NCBI RefSeq assembly: GCF_006152065.1
Contig: NZ_VDFW01000016.1
Location: forward strand, 86,357 to 150,356
Direction: 5' to 3'
Length of the DNA stretch: 64,000 nt
DNA from: Amycolatopsis alkalitolerans
Lineage (GTDB): Bacteria; Actinomycetota; Actinomycetes; Mycobacteriales; Pseudonocardiaceae
Shown here: piece by piece, positions 17,036-24,947 of the stretch
How the letters are laid out: every line of letters starts with the position of its first letter
Position numbering within the stretch: position 1 is the stretch's first letter
Notes under the pieces: generated by a model
Database searches by the model: none
What the model was told of the DNA's origin: nothing
What the model saw: the letters and a program-made list of their open reading frames with translations, nothing else
Translations under genes and position numbers: made by a program

Positions 17036-18084
17036 GTCTCCTCCACTAGCGCCGCTACTTCTTCGGTGAGGTCGATTTCGGCGGGGCACCAGGCGATGCA
17101 CCGTCCACAGCCGACACAGCCGGAGGTGCCGAACTGCGCCTGCCAGGTACCGAGCTTGTGGCTGAGCCATTGCCGGTACCGGCTCGCGCCCGAGGTCCGC
17201 ACGCTCCCGCCATGCACGTAGGAGAAGTCGAGTTCGAAACAGGAAGCCCAGTGCTGCCAGCGCTCCGCGTGCTCGCCGGTCAGGTCGGTGACGTCCTCGG
17301 TGGTGGTGCAGAAGCACGTCGGGCAGACCATCGTGCAGTTCGCGCACGTCAGGCAGCGCGACGCGACCTCCGCCCAGTGCGGGGACTCGCGGGAACGCCC
17401 GATGAGCGCCGGGAGGTCGGTGTCCGGCATCGTCCGGCCCATGCGCCCGGCCGCGGACTCGACCGCTTCCGCGGCCGCCGTCACGTCCGCCGGATCCGCT
17501 TCGGCGGCGCCGACCGCCGCGAGCACGTCCTCGCCCTCGGCGCTGCCCGGGGACACGACGAACCGGTGCCCCCGGTCGTCGGCCAGTTCGGTGAGGACCA
17601 GGTCGTACCCGTCGGCCACCCCGGGCCCCGTGCCCATCGAGGCGCAGAAGCACACCCCACCCGGCTCGGTGCAGTTGACCGCGATGACGAACGCGGCCCG
17701 CCGGGCGTGGCCGCCGAGGACCTGGTTCAGGATCCCGATCGCCGCGAGGTCGCACCCGCGCACGCCGAGAAACGCGTACCTGACCGGATCCTCGGGCGGC
17801 GCCTCGAAATCGCCCGACCACAGCAACTGCCGTGGCGGGTGGACGAACCGCTTCCACGACTGCGGGCCCGCCGAGTTGGCGAACATCGCCCGGTCGTCCC
17901 TACGGCGCAACGCGTACCTGCCCGGCGCGGTGTCCACCGCCCACCCGGCCGGCAGGCCGGCGGTGGAGGACACCTCGCCGAGCACGATCGCGCCGTCCCG
18001 GACGACCGGGCCGAGCACGCGGTAGCCACGCCCGGACAGCACTTCCAGCAGCCGGCCGAGCCCGTGCTCGTCGAGTGCGATCAC
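17032..18084 (-). CDS. hyhB: Hydrogenase 4Fe-4S beta subunit (HyhB-like)
   Basis: A 350-residue electron-transfer subunit. Two ferredoxin-type cluster motifs lie in the C-terminal third: CLTCANCTMVCPTCFC and CVGCGRCIAWCP. The N-terminal part has GVRGCDLAAIGILNQVLGG and VNCTEPGGVCFCASMGTG, typical of the sulfhydrogenase beta/anaerobic sulfite reductase A family. The start is GTG 18084, overlapping the stop of the preceding gene as GTGA. In group 3b enzymes this subunit, with gamma, forms the NAD(P)H-reactive diaphorase half. Confidence 0.9.
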   Translation of the reverse strand: MIALDEHGLGRLLEVLSGRGYRVLGPVVRDGAIVLGEVSSTAGLPAGWAVDTAPGRYALRRRDDRAMFANSAGPQSWKRFVHPPRQLLWSGDFEAPPEDPVRYAFLGVRGCDLAAIGILNQVLGGHARRAAFVIAVNCTEPGGVCFCASMGTGPGVADGYDLVLTELADDRGHRFVVSPGSAEGEDVLAAVGAAEADPADVTAAAEAVESAAGRMGRTMPDTDLPALIGRSRESPHWAEVASRCLTCANCTMVCPTCFCTTTEDVTDLTGEHAERWQHWASCFELDFSYVHGGSVRTSGASRYRQWLSHKLGTWQAQFGTSGCVGCGRCIAWCPAEIDLTEEVAALVEET

Positions 18085-18944
18085 GAGCGGACCCCGGTGA
18101 TGGCGAACCGCTCGACGCTCGTCACGTGCCCGCCCGTGGCGACGGCGATCGTGAGCACGCTGCCCGACGGCGCGGCGAACGGCACCGTCACCGACCACGG
18201 CGTGTCCTGCCCGCCAGCCGGGATTCCGGCACTCCGCCCGACCACGCCGGTCCCGAGCGTACGGATCTGCACCTGAAGGTTCTCGTCGACGCCGGTGATC
18301 CGGCCGCCGACGGTCACCGGCGAGGAGACCTTCGAACCGTAGCCGGGCTGGGTGAGCGTGAGCGTGGTGTCGCGGGTGCCGACCACCTCCCACGGTGCGT
18401 CGGTGCCCGAACCGATCTTCGCCAGGTGGATCACCGCGGCCGTGGTGGGCTGGTTGTTCGGGTTGGTGTAGCCGACGCCGACCCACGCCTGATCACCCTG
18501 CACGGAAGTCTGGGTGATCACGTCGAGGTCGGTGTAGCGCAGATACCCCTGCGTGAAGGACTGCGCGGTCAGCCCCGGGTCGAGATGCCACGGCTGGTGC
18601 CCGCCGCCGCGGTAGCTCTGCTGCCACGCCGCCGCGTCCGCGACGCTGGCGAACGGCCACAGAGGCACGTAGGCGAACCCGGGCACCGGCTGCTGGGTGG
18701 TGGCGGGCGGTGGCGGGGCCGCGCTTCCGCCCGGCACCGAGGTCGGCGCGGGGGTTGGCGCGGGGGCCGGGGCGGACGTCGCGCCGGGGCTGCCCTGACC
18801 GTTCTGCGGCCCGGATCCGGACGTGAGCAGCACCCCGGCCACGAGGCCGCCCGCCAGGATCACGACCGCCGCGATGACGGCGATCCACCGCCAGCGATGG
18901 GATTTCGGTCCCGTGGGAGACGGCTTTTCGATAGTGGCGCTCAT
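18081..18944 (-). CDS. Membrane-anchored Gmad2-domain protein, first gene of hydrogenase operon
   Basis: A 287-residue protein with a short cytoplasmic N-terminus, one transmembrane helix (about residues 20-41, WIAVIAAVVILAGGLVAGVL), a Pro/Ala-rich linker (about 45-85) and an extracytoplasmic region. Its last about 90 residues (VSSPVTVGGRITGVDENLQV to TSVERFAITGV) match the immunoglobulin-like Gmad2 domain found in spore-germination and surface proteins. The stop overlaps the HyhB GTG by 4 nt, so it is translated with the cytoplasmic hydrogenase although it faces outside. Why the two are coupled is unclear; no catalytic residues are recognised. Confidence 0.75.
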   Translation of the reverse strand: MSATIEKPSPTGPKSHRWRWIAVIAAVVILAGGLVAGVLLTSGSGPQNGQGSPGATSAPAPAPTPAPTSVPGGSAAPPPPATTQQPVPGFAYVPLWPFASVADAAAWQQSYRGGGHQPWHLDPGLTAQSFTQGYLRYTDLDVITQTSVQGDQAWVGVGYTNPNNQPTTAAVIHLAKIGSGTDAPWEVVGTRDTTLTLTQPGYGSKVSSPVTVGGRITGVDENLQVQIRTLGTGVVGRSAGIPAGGQDTPWSVTVPFAAPSGSVLTIAVATGGHVTSVERFAITGVRS

Positions 18945-18972
18945 GGCTTCATCACCTCGGTGTCAGCCTGCT

Positions 18973-19017
18973 CGCGGGCGCGGGTCTCCAGCAGATGCCG
19001 AAGTCCCCGCGCCCGCG
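18973..19017. terminator. Hairpin between XylH-type permease and hydrogenase operon
   Basis: A perfect 12-bp stem (CGCGGGCGCGGG at 18973-18984 with CCCGCGCCCGCG at 19006-19017) encloses a 21-nt loop in the spacer after the permease stop. There is no U-tract, but GC-rich stems of this kind commonly end transcription in actinobacteria. It would separate the sugar-transport operon from the hydrogenase operon. Confidence 0.55.
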
Positions 19018-19059
19018 GACCAAAGGCTCAGCATTGGCTGGTTCGCTCGCAAGCGTCGC

Positions 19060-20346
19060 TCACGCCTGTTTCCGTCCTCGCCGCGCGAGCGCGTCGATCG
19101 TGACCGCGGCCAGCAGGACCAGGGCGGTGGCCGCGAACTTCGCGGGCGCGCTGTAACCCTGCAGCCCCATCCCGTTGTCGATGGCGGCGATGACGAGTCC
19201 ACCGAGCACGGCGTGCAGCGTCTTGCCCCGCCCGCCGAACAGGCTCGTCCCGCCGATGACGGCGGCGGCCACCGCGTAGAGCACCATCGTGCCGCCGTCG
19301 AAGGCCGTGGACACCGAACGCAGCCGCGAGGCGTAGACGATGCCCGCGATCCCCGCGGTGAACGAAGCGAGGGTGAACGCCAGGGTGCGGATCCGCGCGA
19401 GGTTCACCCCGGCGCGGCGCGCGGCCTCCGCGCCGCCGCCGATCGCGTAGACGTACCGGCCGAACTTGGCCCGCTGCAACAGCAGGGTCCACGCCGCCAG
19501 CACCGCGAGCACGACCAGCAACACCCACGGCACCCCGCGGATCGCCACGAGCGTACCGCGGTCGGTGTTGCACACCCAGACGACGGCGACCGCCGCCGCG
19601 ACCACCGCGCCGATCTTGAGCAGGCTCACGCTCGCGGGCGGCGCGACGAGACCGCTGCGGCGGCGCCGGGCGTCGCGGAACCACGTCCACACCCCGTACA
19701 GGCCCGCCAGCACCAGCAGCACGACCCAGCCGAGGACCGGGCTGAGGTTGCCGCTCGCGATGCTGTTGATGACCGGCTCGTTGATCGGCAGCGCGCCGCC
19801 GGTACCGAGCAGGAACAGCATCAACGCGAGCCAGCCCAGCTGCCCGCCCAGCGTCACGACGAACGAAGGCAGCCCGAGCCGGGTGATGATGGTGCCCTGC
19901 AGCAACCCGATGACCGAGCACGCCGCGAGCGCGATCAGGATCGCCGCCCACCACGACCAGCCGGTCGACTGCTTCACCAGTTCCGCCATGACTACCCCGC
20001 CGACCCCGGCGACGTAGCCGATGGACAGGTCGATCTCGCCGAGCAGCAGCACGAACACCTCGCCCATCGCCAGCAGCATGAAGAACGCGCCCTGGATGAG
20101 CAGGTTCACCAGGTTGCCCGGGGTGAGGAAGTTCTGGTTGAGCGACTGGAACAGGATCGAGATCAGCAGCAGGCCGCCGACGACGGGCAGCACCCCGCTC
20201 TCGCCGCTGCGCATCCGGGCGAGCGTCGCGCGCACGTAGCCGCCGAACGAGTTCGCGGTGATCTCCGGGCTGACCGCGAGCTCCGCGTGCCGCGCGGCGC
20301 TCTCGCTCGCGGTGTCCTTGCGGCGTCGCGGCTCAGTGGTCGCCAT
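19060..20346 (-). CDS. xylH: Sugar ABC transporter permease (XylH/RbsC type)
   Basis: A 428-residue integral membrane protein of the BPD_transp_2 family. Around ten hydrophobic segments are present, and the family signature region FVLLLGEIDLSIGYVAGVGG lies near residue 95. The EAA-like cytoplasmic loop occurs near GGGAEAARRAGVNLARIRTL, and GGTSLFGGRGKTLHAVLGGL precedes the last helices. The extended N-terminus (about 40 residues) and central linker after RDARRRR are typical of XylH proteins. The ATG 20346 overlaps the ATPase gene stop by 14 nt. With the ATPase and lipoprotein upstream it forms a D-xylose/ribose-like importer. Confidence 0.9.
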   Translation of the reverse strand: MATTEPRRRKDTASESAARHAELAVSPEITANSFGGYVRATLARMRSGESGVLPVVGGLLLISILFQSLNQNFLTPGNLVNLLIQGAFFMLLAMGEVFVLLLGEIDLSIGYVAGVGGVVMAELVKQSTGWSWWAAILIALAACSVIGLLQGTIITRLGLPSFVVTLGGQLGWLALMLFLLGTGGALPINEPVINSIASGNLSPVLGWVVLLVLAGLYGVWTWFRDARRRRSGLVAPPASVSLLKIGAVVAAAVAVVWVCNTDRGTLVAIRGVPWVLLVVLAVLAAWTLLLQRAKFGRYVYAIGGGAEAARRAGVNLARIRTLAFTLASFTAGIAGIVYASRLRSVSTAFDGGTMVLYAVAAAVIGGTSLFGGRGKTLHAVLGGLVIAAIDNGMGLQGYSAPAKFAATALVLLAAVTIDALARRGRKQA

Positions 20347-21151
20347 CGCGGCCTCCTTCGGACAGCCGGCTGCTGCGGCCGGTGGTCATGAGGTCGACGA
20401 CGATCTCCCGGTTCAGCCGGCCGATCGGGTAGACACCGGCGAGCCGGCCCAGGTGCAGCACCGCGATCCGGTCGGCGACCCGGAACACGTCGTTCATGTT
20501 GTGCGAGATGATGAGCACGGCGAGGCCCCGCTCGGCCAGGCGCCGCACAAGCTGGAGCACCACCTCGGTCTGGGCCACGCCCAGCGCCGCGGTCGGCTCG
20601 TCCATGATCACCAGCTTGGAGTTCCACAGCACGGACTTGGCGATCGCGACGGACTGGCGCTGCCCGCCGGACAGCGAGGCCACCGGCTGGCGGATCGAGC
20701 GCACGCTCGTCACGGCGAGGCTGCGCAGGGTCGCGCCGGCGTCGATCTCCATGCTCTCCTCGTCGAGCAGCCCGCGGCGCGTCTTTTCCCGGCCCAGGAA
20801 CATGTTCTGGACGATGTCGAGGTTGTCGCACAGCGCCAGGTCCTGGTACACGGTTTCGATGCCCAGCCGCGCCGCGTCCCGCGGGCCGTGCAGGTGCACG
20901 GGTTCGCCTTCCCAGTACAGCTGCCCGCCGTCCGGGGCGTGGATACCCGCGATGCACTTGATGAGCACCGACTTGCCGGCACCGTTGTCCCCGGCCAGCG
21001 CGGTCACCTGACCGGCCGGTACATCGAGGTCCACATTGGACAGGGCCTGGACGGGCCCGAAGTTCTTGCTGACGCCCCGCAGCCGCAGCAGCGGGACATC
21101 CTCCTGCTCCGGCGCGGGCGAGTGCGCCGGGGAAACCGAAGATGTCGTCAT
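20333..21151 (-). CDS. xylG: Sugar ABC transporter ATP-binding protein (single-domain XylG/FrcA type)
   Basis: A 272-residue ATPase with Walker A GDNGAGKSVL, signature LSGGQRQSVAIAKS, Walker B LVIMDEPTAAL and the switch His in LIISHNMNDV. RbsA/XylG importers usually have two fused ATPase domains; this one has a single domain, as in many actinobacterial and FrcA-type systems, and should homodimerise. I chose ATG 21151 (MTTSSVSPAHSPAPEQED); upstream in-frame sequence crosses the hairpin and is not conserved. It is co-transcribed with the lipoprotein upstream, from which a strong hairpin separates it. Confidence 0.92.
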   Translation of the reverse strand: MTTSSVSPAHSPAPEQEDVPLLRLRGVSKNFGPVQALSNVDLDVPAGQVTALAGDNGAGKSVLIKCIAGIHAPDGGQLYWEGEPVHLHGPRDAARLGIETVYQDLALCDNLDIVQNMFLGREKTRRGLLDEESMEIDAGATLRSLAVTSVRSIRQPVASLSGGQRQSVAIAKSVLWNSKLVIMDEPTAALGVAQTEVVLQLVRRLAERGLAVLIISHNMNDVFRVADRIAVLHLGRLAGVYPIGRLNREIVVDLMTTGRSSRLSEGGRDGDH

Positions 21152-21171
21152 GAGGCACTCCCCGGGTCTGG

Positions 21172-21202
21172 GGTGCCGGGCGGGGATCGCCCGCCCGGCA
21201 CC
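21172..21202 (-). terminator. Intra-operon stem-loop between SBP and ATPase genes
   Basis: GGTGCCGGGCGGG (21172-21184) pairs exactly with CCCGCCCGGCACC (21190-21202) across a 5-nt loop, immediately after the binding-protein stop. A 13-bp GC stem here fits partial termination or 3'-end mRNA stabilisation. It would let the binding protein be made in excess over ATPase and permease. Confidence 0.7.
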
Positions 21203-21207
21203 GGTGA

Positions 21208-22416
21208 CTACTTGATCCCGGCCTGCGTGCACGCGTCCGCGAGCGCGGTGATGCACAGGTCGGACACCTTCACCGCGGCGTCCTTCACCACCGTGTCGGC
21301 CATGTTCTTCGGGGTGACCCAGGTCGGGGTCAGCAGGCTCGAGGGCACGTCGGAGCCGGCCGTGTCGTCATGGGTCTTGCCGTTCACCAGCCCGGCCGGC
21401 ACCTGCTGCCCGGCCCGCAGGTACAGCGCCACCGCCGCGGCGGCCTGCGCCTCGAGGTAGATCGGCTTGTAGACGGTGCCGCACTGGTAGCCCTTGAGCA
21501 CGTTCTGCAGGCCCGAAAGCGAGGCGTCCTGACCGGTGGTCGGGATCGTCTTCGGCGGGACCTGGCGGCTCTGCAGGTAGGAGATCACCGCGTTGGCGTT
21601 GTCGTCGTTGGGCGTCACCACGGTGTTGATGTCCGGATGCGCGGTGTACTGCTGCGCGAACGTGGTCTGGGCCACCGACGGCGTCCACGTGCCGGCCGGC
21701 TCACCGGCCTTCGTGTAGGTGCCGTTGTCGAAGTACTGCTTCAGCACGCCGTTGTAGCCCTGGGCGAACAGCTTCGCGTTGTTGTCCGTCGGATCACCGT
21801 CCATCACCAGCACGTTCGGCTTGGTGATGTTCCAGTCGGTGACGCACTGGACCGCGCCCTGCCCGATCAGCTGGCCCACCTTGACGTTGTCGAAGCTGAC
21901 GTAGATGCGATCGGCGGAACCGCCCTGCACCAGGCGGTCGTAGTCGATGACCTTGACCCCGTGCGCCGCGGCGTTCGCCTCGATCGCCGCGCCCGACCCG
22001 GAGTCGAGCGCGTCCACGAGCAGCACCGAGGCGCCGGCGGTGATATCCGCCTCGGCCTGGGTCTGCATCGTCGCGGCGCTGCCCTGCGCGTTGTCGATCT
22101 TGAACTGGTCGGCGCTCAGCCCGGCCGCCTCGAACGCGCGCTTGAGGTAGGGGGCGTCGAAGGTCACGTACCTGGCCGAGGTCGTGGTGTCCGGGAGCAA
22201 CACCCCGATCAGGCCTTTGCCTTGCCCGGCAAGGGATTTCAGCTGAGCCATCGCGGAGAAGTCGTTCGTGAACGACGTCACCGACAGCTGCGGCGCGGGC
22301 GGGGCCGAACCGGTCGGCGCCGAACCCGAACCGCCGGAACCGCCACATGCGGCGACGACCGGCACGGCCAGCGCCGCGGCGCACAACGCGGTGAGACTTC
22401 TCGTGGGAAACTTCAT
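21208..22416 (-). CDS. xylF: Sugar-binding lipoprotein (XylF-like)
   Basis: A 402-residue secreted binding protein. The signal peptide ends in a lipobox (LAVPVVAAC, Cys near residue 24) followed by a Gly/Ser/Pro-rich tether. The mature part is a type I periplasmic-binding fold: GLIGVLLPDTTTSARYVTFD, ASVLLVDALDSGSGAAIEAN, KVIDYDRLVQGG, a hinge near VVTPNDDNANAVISYL and TTGQDASLSGLQNVL, all in XylF style. Xylose or a related pentose is the likely ligand. The start is ATG 22416 with GGAGTGGACCG upstream. A DosR-like 14-bp box lies 69-82 nt upstream, shared with the divergent hydrolase. Confidence 0.9.
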   Translation of the reverse strand: MKFPTRSLTALCAAALAVPVVAACGGSGGSGSAPTGSAPPAPQLSVTSFTNDFSAMAQLKSLAGQGKGLIGVLLPDTTTSARYVTFDAPYLKRAFEAAGLSADQFKIDNAQGSAATMQTQAEADITAGASVLLVDALDSGSGAAIEANAAAHGVKVIDYDRLVQGGSADRIYVSFDNVKVGQLIGQGAVQCVTDWNITKPNVLVMDGDPTDNNAKLFAQGYNGVLKQYFDNGTYTKAGEPAGTWTPSVAQTTFAQQYTAHPDINTVVTPNDDNANAVISYLQSRQVPPKTIPTTGQDASLSGLQNVLKGYQCGTVYKPIYLEAQAAAAVALYLRAGQQVPAGLVNGKTHDDTAGSDVPSSLLTPTWVTPKNMADTVVKDAAVKVSDLCITALADACTQAGIK

Positions 22417-22484
22417 CGGTCCACTCCTGTTTGCCGGAAAAAGCCTGGGTCCGCAGCGTGCGTTGCTCCCGGCGCCGCCGCGAA

Positions 22485-22498
22485 GGGCCGAAAGTCCC
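22485..22498 (-). promoter_or_regulatory. DosR/DevR-like box in divergent xylF-hydrolase spacer
   Basis: On the minus strand the site reads GGGACTTTCGGCCC, close to the core of the mycobacterial DosR consensus (GGGACTWWAGTCCC). Its position between divergent starts (22416 and 22540) suits control of both. Two related sites occur at 24499 and 26343. Confidence 0.55.
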
Positions 22499-22539
22499 CG
22501 GACCGCCGGGACTACCCGCCCTGTCCCGGGCGATCGCGG

Positions 22540-23385
22540 ATGCGGACCCTGCAGATCATGGACAGGCTGAGCTGGCACTGGATCGCCGTCGACGGGCGTA
22601 CCGCGCACTACGGCACCGGAGGTGACGGGCGGCCGCTGCTTTTCCTGCACGGCTGGGGGCTCACGGATCGCACGTATGCCGCGTCGCTGCACCACCTCGT
22701 CTCGGCCGGGCTGCGGGTCTACGCCCCGGCACTGCCCGGATTCGGTGGTACCGCCGACCTTCCGGCCGACCGCCGGAACCTGCGGGGTTACGGCGACTGG
22801 GTCGCGGCCTTCGCCGAGGCTGCCGGGATCGCCGGACCCGTGACGCTGGTGGGGCATTCCTTCGGCGGCGGGGTCGCGATCCGGGTGGCACACGATCATC
22901 CCGATCTGGTGGCCCGGCTGGTCCTGGTCAACTCGATCGGCGGGTCCTCGTGGTCGAACGGCCGCGGCGTGCTCCGGGCGATCGCCGAGCGTCCGCTGTG
23001 GGACTGGGGCCTGCACCTGCAGGCGGATCTGCGGCCCACCCGCGAAATCGCCCGCGTGCTACCGGTGATCCTGCGCGACGCGATCCCCAACGTGCTGCTT
23101 TCGCCCGCCGCCGTCTGGCGTGTCGCGCACCTCGCCCGCACCGCGGATCTCACCCCGGAACTGGCCGAACTGAAGGCCCGGCGGCTGCCCGTGGTCATCG
23201 TGTGGAGCAAGGACGACAGCGTGATCGGGGAAGCCGCCCTGCTTTCCCTGCGCACCGGCCTCGGCGAGCCGGAGGTGGTGACGGTGCCGGGGCGGCACGC
23301 GTGGCTGCTCGCCGATCCGCGCCGGTTCGGCGAGGTGATCACGAACATCATCGGGCTGGCCGAGGACACCGAAGGTGTGGCCTGA
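22540..23385 (+). CDS. Alpha/beta-fold hydrolase
   Basis: A 281-residue alpha/beta hydrolase. The oxyanion-hole motif LFLHGWGLTDRTY is near residue 30-45, the nucleophile elbow is LVGHSFGGGVA (Ser about 110), the acid is probably Asp in WSKDDSVIG and the catalytic His is in PGRHAWLL. The cap region is short. The start could be ATG 22540 or the ATG at 22558 (MDRLSWHW). It is divergent from the sugar-binding protein, sharing a DosR-like box, and belongs to the run of small stress-type genes extending to 27 kb. The substrate is unknown. Confidence 0.85.
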   Translation: MRTLQIMDRLSWHWIAVDGRTAHYGTGGDGRPLLFLHGWGLTDRTYAASLHHLVSAGLRVYAPALPGFGGTADLPADRRNLRGYGDWVAAFAEAAGIAGPVTLVGHSFGGGVAIRVAHDHPDLVARLVLVNSIGGSSWSNGRGVLRAIAERPLWDWGLHLQADLRPTREIARVLPVILRDAIPNVLLSPAAVWRVAHLARTADLTPELAELKARRLPVVIVWSKDDSVIGEAALLSLRTGLGEPEVVTVPGRHAWLLADPRRFGEVITNIIGLAEDTEGVA

Positions 23386-23404
23386 CCGGTCCACTATGGA
23401 TGGC

Positions 23405-23674
23405 TCAGACGCGCGCCTTCCCGCGCGTGATCGCGGTCTGGACCGAGGCGAACCGGGCGCGGGCACGCTCGTCCGCGGCCTCCTGGTCCTCTTGGGACAC
23501 GACGATCGCGTCGGAACCGGGGAACGCCAGCACTGTCCGCCCGGTCGCGAGCCAGCGCACCACATACGGCGGCGAGCCGTCCGGCGAGTGCACCTCGAGG
23601 ATCAGGCCCCGCTGGTCGGGCTGGCCGATCGTCGGGCTCTTCACGACGAGCCAGTCACCCACTTTCGCCTTCAT
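23405..23674 (-). CDS. DUF1918 domain protein
   Basis: An 89-residue protein matching DUF1918: [16 protein letters not shown] at the start, [20 protein letters not shown] and [15 protein letters not shown], a small SH3-like barrel of about 58 residues. A charged helix of about 30 residues follows. Its ATG overlaps the slipin stop as ATGA, so the two are co-translated. DUF1918 proteins are widespread in actinobacteria, often near stress or dormancy genes, but have no assigned activity. It is distinct from the two small paralogous proteins at 27247 and 52831. Confidence 0.85.
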   Translation of the reverse strand: MKAKVGDWLVVKSPTIGQPDQRGLILEVHSPDGSPPYVVRWLATGRTVLAFPGSDAIVVSQEDQEAADERARARFASVQTAITRGKARV

Positions 23675-24426
23675 CGTGCGCTCCTTTCCCGCGCCTCCGG
23701 CACGAACGCCCCCGCTTCGGAGCCGACAAAGGAGTTCAGCGTGCGGAAGCTGTCCATCAGCTGCGCCGGGAACACGATGGTGGAGTTGCGCTCGATCGCG
23801 ATCTCCGAGAGCACTTGGAGGTTCCGCAGCTGCAACGCGACGGGATGCTTCGCGATGACGTCGGCGGCCTCGGCGAGCTTGTCGGCCGAGAGCGCCTCAC
23901 CCTCCGCGGCGATGATCTTGCCGCGCTTCTCGCGCTCGGCCTCGGCCTCGCGCGCCATCGCCCGCTGCATCGGCTGCGGCAGCTCGATGTCCTTCAGCTC
24001 GACCAGCTCGACCAGGACACCCCACCGCTCGGTCGTGGCGTCCAGGATGGTCTTGATCGCCTCGTTGAGCTTCTCCGTCTCCGACAGCACGTGGTCGAGG
24101 TTCGACCGGCCGACCACGTTGCGGACCGTGGTCTGGGCGATCTGGCTCATCGCCGCCTGCACGTTCTCGATCGCCACGATCGAGCGAACCGGGTCCACCC
24201 GGCGGAAGTAGGCGACCGCGGCCACCCCGATCGACACGTTGTCCCTGGTGATCACCTGCTGCGAGGGGACCGGCATGGTCACCGTCCGCAGGCTCACCTT
24301 CCGCATCCGGTCGACCAGCGGGATCATGAACCGGATCCCCGGCTCCCGCACCGGGCGGATCCGGCCGAACCGGAACACCACACCCCGCTCGTACTGACGC
24401 ACGATCGCGACACCCAGACTGCTCAT
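23671..24426 (-). CDS. Slipin (SPFH/band 7 protein)
   Basis: A 251-residue SPFH-domain protein of the prokaryotic stomatin (slipin) type: [20 protein letters not shown] and [20 protein letters not shown], then [18 protein letters not shown]. The C-terminal coiled-coil has the typical [20 protein letters not shown] and ends [16 protein letters not shown]. Unlike many slipins, no clear N-terminal transmembrane helix precedes the SPFH domain, so membrane association may be peripheral. No NfeD protease gene, the usual partner, is adjacent; the partner here is the overlapping DUF1918 gene. A DosR-like box lies about 75-85 nt upstream. Confidence 0.9.
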   Translation of the reverse strand: MSSLGVAIVRQYERGVVFRFGRIRPVREPGIRFMIPLVDRMRKVSLRTVTMPVPSQQVITRDNVSIGVAAVAYFRRVDPVRSIVAIENVQAAMSQIAQTTVRNVVGRSNLDHVLSETEKLNEAIKTILDATTERWGVLVELVELKDIELPQPMQRAMAREAEAEREKRGKIIAAEGEALSADKLAEAADVIAKHPVALQLRNLQVLSEIAIERNSTIVFPAQLMDSFRTLNSFVGSEAGAFVPEARERSAR

Positions 24427-24498
24427 GGCCGCCTCCTTCGGATCCGATGCTGGGCCGCGGGCGCGCGGCCCGGACAGGGAACGACGCACCGGAGGCCA

Positions 24499-24512
24499 GG
24501 GACCTTGGACCC
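24499..24512 (+). promoter_or_regulatory. DosR/DevR-like box upstream of the PNPOx-like gene and slipin
   Basis: GGGACCTTGGACCC, within the longer frame CAGGG...CCCTG. It matches the boxes at 22485 and 26343 when all three are aligned as 14-mers (GGG[A/T]C[T/C]TT[C/G]G[G/A]CCC). It is centred about 43 nt before the probable leaderless start of the 24549 gene and lies between divergent starts. Confidence 0.5.
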
Positions 24513-24536
24513 TGCCGCGACGGGGCGCGCGCACCA

Positions 24537-24542
24537 CAGAAT
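24537..24542 (+). promoter_or_regulatory. Leaderless -10-like element (CAGAAT)
   Basis: CAGAAT ends 6 nt before the GTG at 24549. It is a weaker match than the other leaderless promoters in this window. Confidence 0.35.
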
Positions 24543-24548
24543 CGCCGC

Positions 24549-24947
24549 GTGCGTGCGACCACCCTTTCCCACACCGAATGCGTCCGGCTCGCGCGGTCGC
24601 CCGACCGCTACCGGCCCGCGCTCGCGTCGTTCGACGGCGCGGAGCCGATCCCATTGCTCTGCCTCGTGCTCGGCGACGGCGATCTGCTCGTCCCGGCCGG
24701 GCAGGACCCGTCGCTCGTGCGCATGGCGGCGGGCCGGACGGTGTCGGTGACGGTGGCCGACCGGGACACCGGTGGCGGCTGGGTCGTCACGGGGGTCGGC
24801 CTCGCCCGGCCCCTCACTCCGGCCGACCGCGCGGGGTTACCGGTCACGGAAGACTTCGGCACCGGCATCCGGATCGCGATGGCCCGGATGACCGGGCGCA
24901 GCACCGCACCGGAGCCGGAGGTTCCCCGGCCCCGCCTGCCGGACTGA
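24549..24947 (+). CDS. Pyridoxamine 5'-phosphate oxidase-like protein
   Basis: A 132-residue protein starting at GTG 24549 ([18 protein letters not shown]). The order [54 protein letters not shown] and GVGLARPL fits the split-barrel flavin-binding family often annotated as pyridoxamine oxidase-like in actinobacterial dormancy regulons. Active-site residues cannot be assigned. A longer frame from 24447 would run through the DosR-like box and is rejected. It is convergent with the flippase-like gene with no gap. Confidence 0.65.
   Translation: MRATTLSHTECVRLARSPDRYRPALASFDGAEPIPLLCLVLGDGDLLVPAGQDPSLVRMAAGRTVSVTVADRDTGGGWVVTGVGLARPLTPADRAGLPVTEDFGTGIRIAMARMTGRSTAPEPEVPRPRLPD

Noticed and set aside
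18994..19028. DosR-like half sites before the hydrogenase operon
   Set aside because: GGGGACTTCGGC is one base short of the 14-mer pattern and part of it lies in the terminator stem. A second candidate (CGGACCAAAGGCTC) matches only about 10 of 14 positions.
24447..24548. N-terminal extension of the PNPOx-like protein
   Set aside because: The extension covers the DosR-like box and promoter and has no family similarity. GTG 24549 has a -10 at the right spacing.
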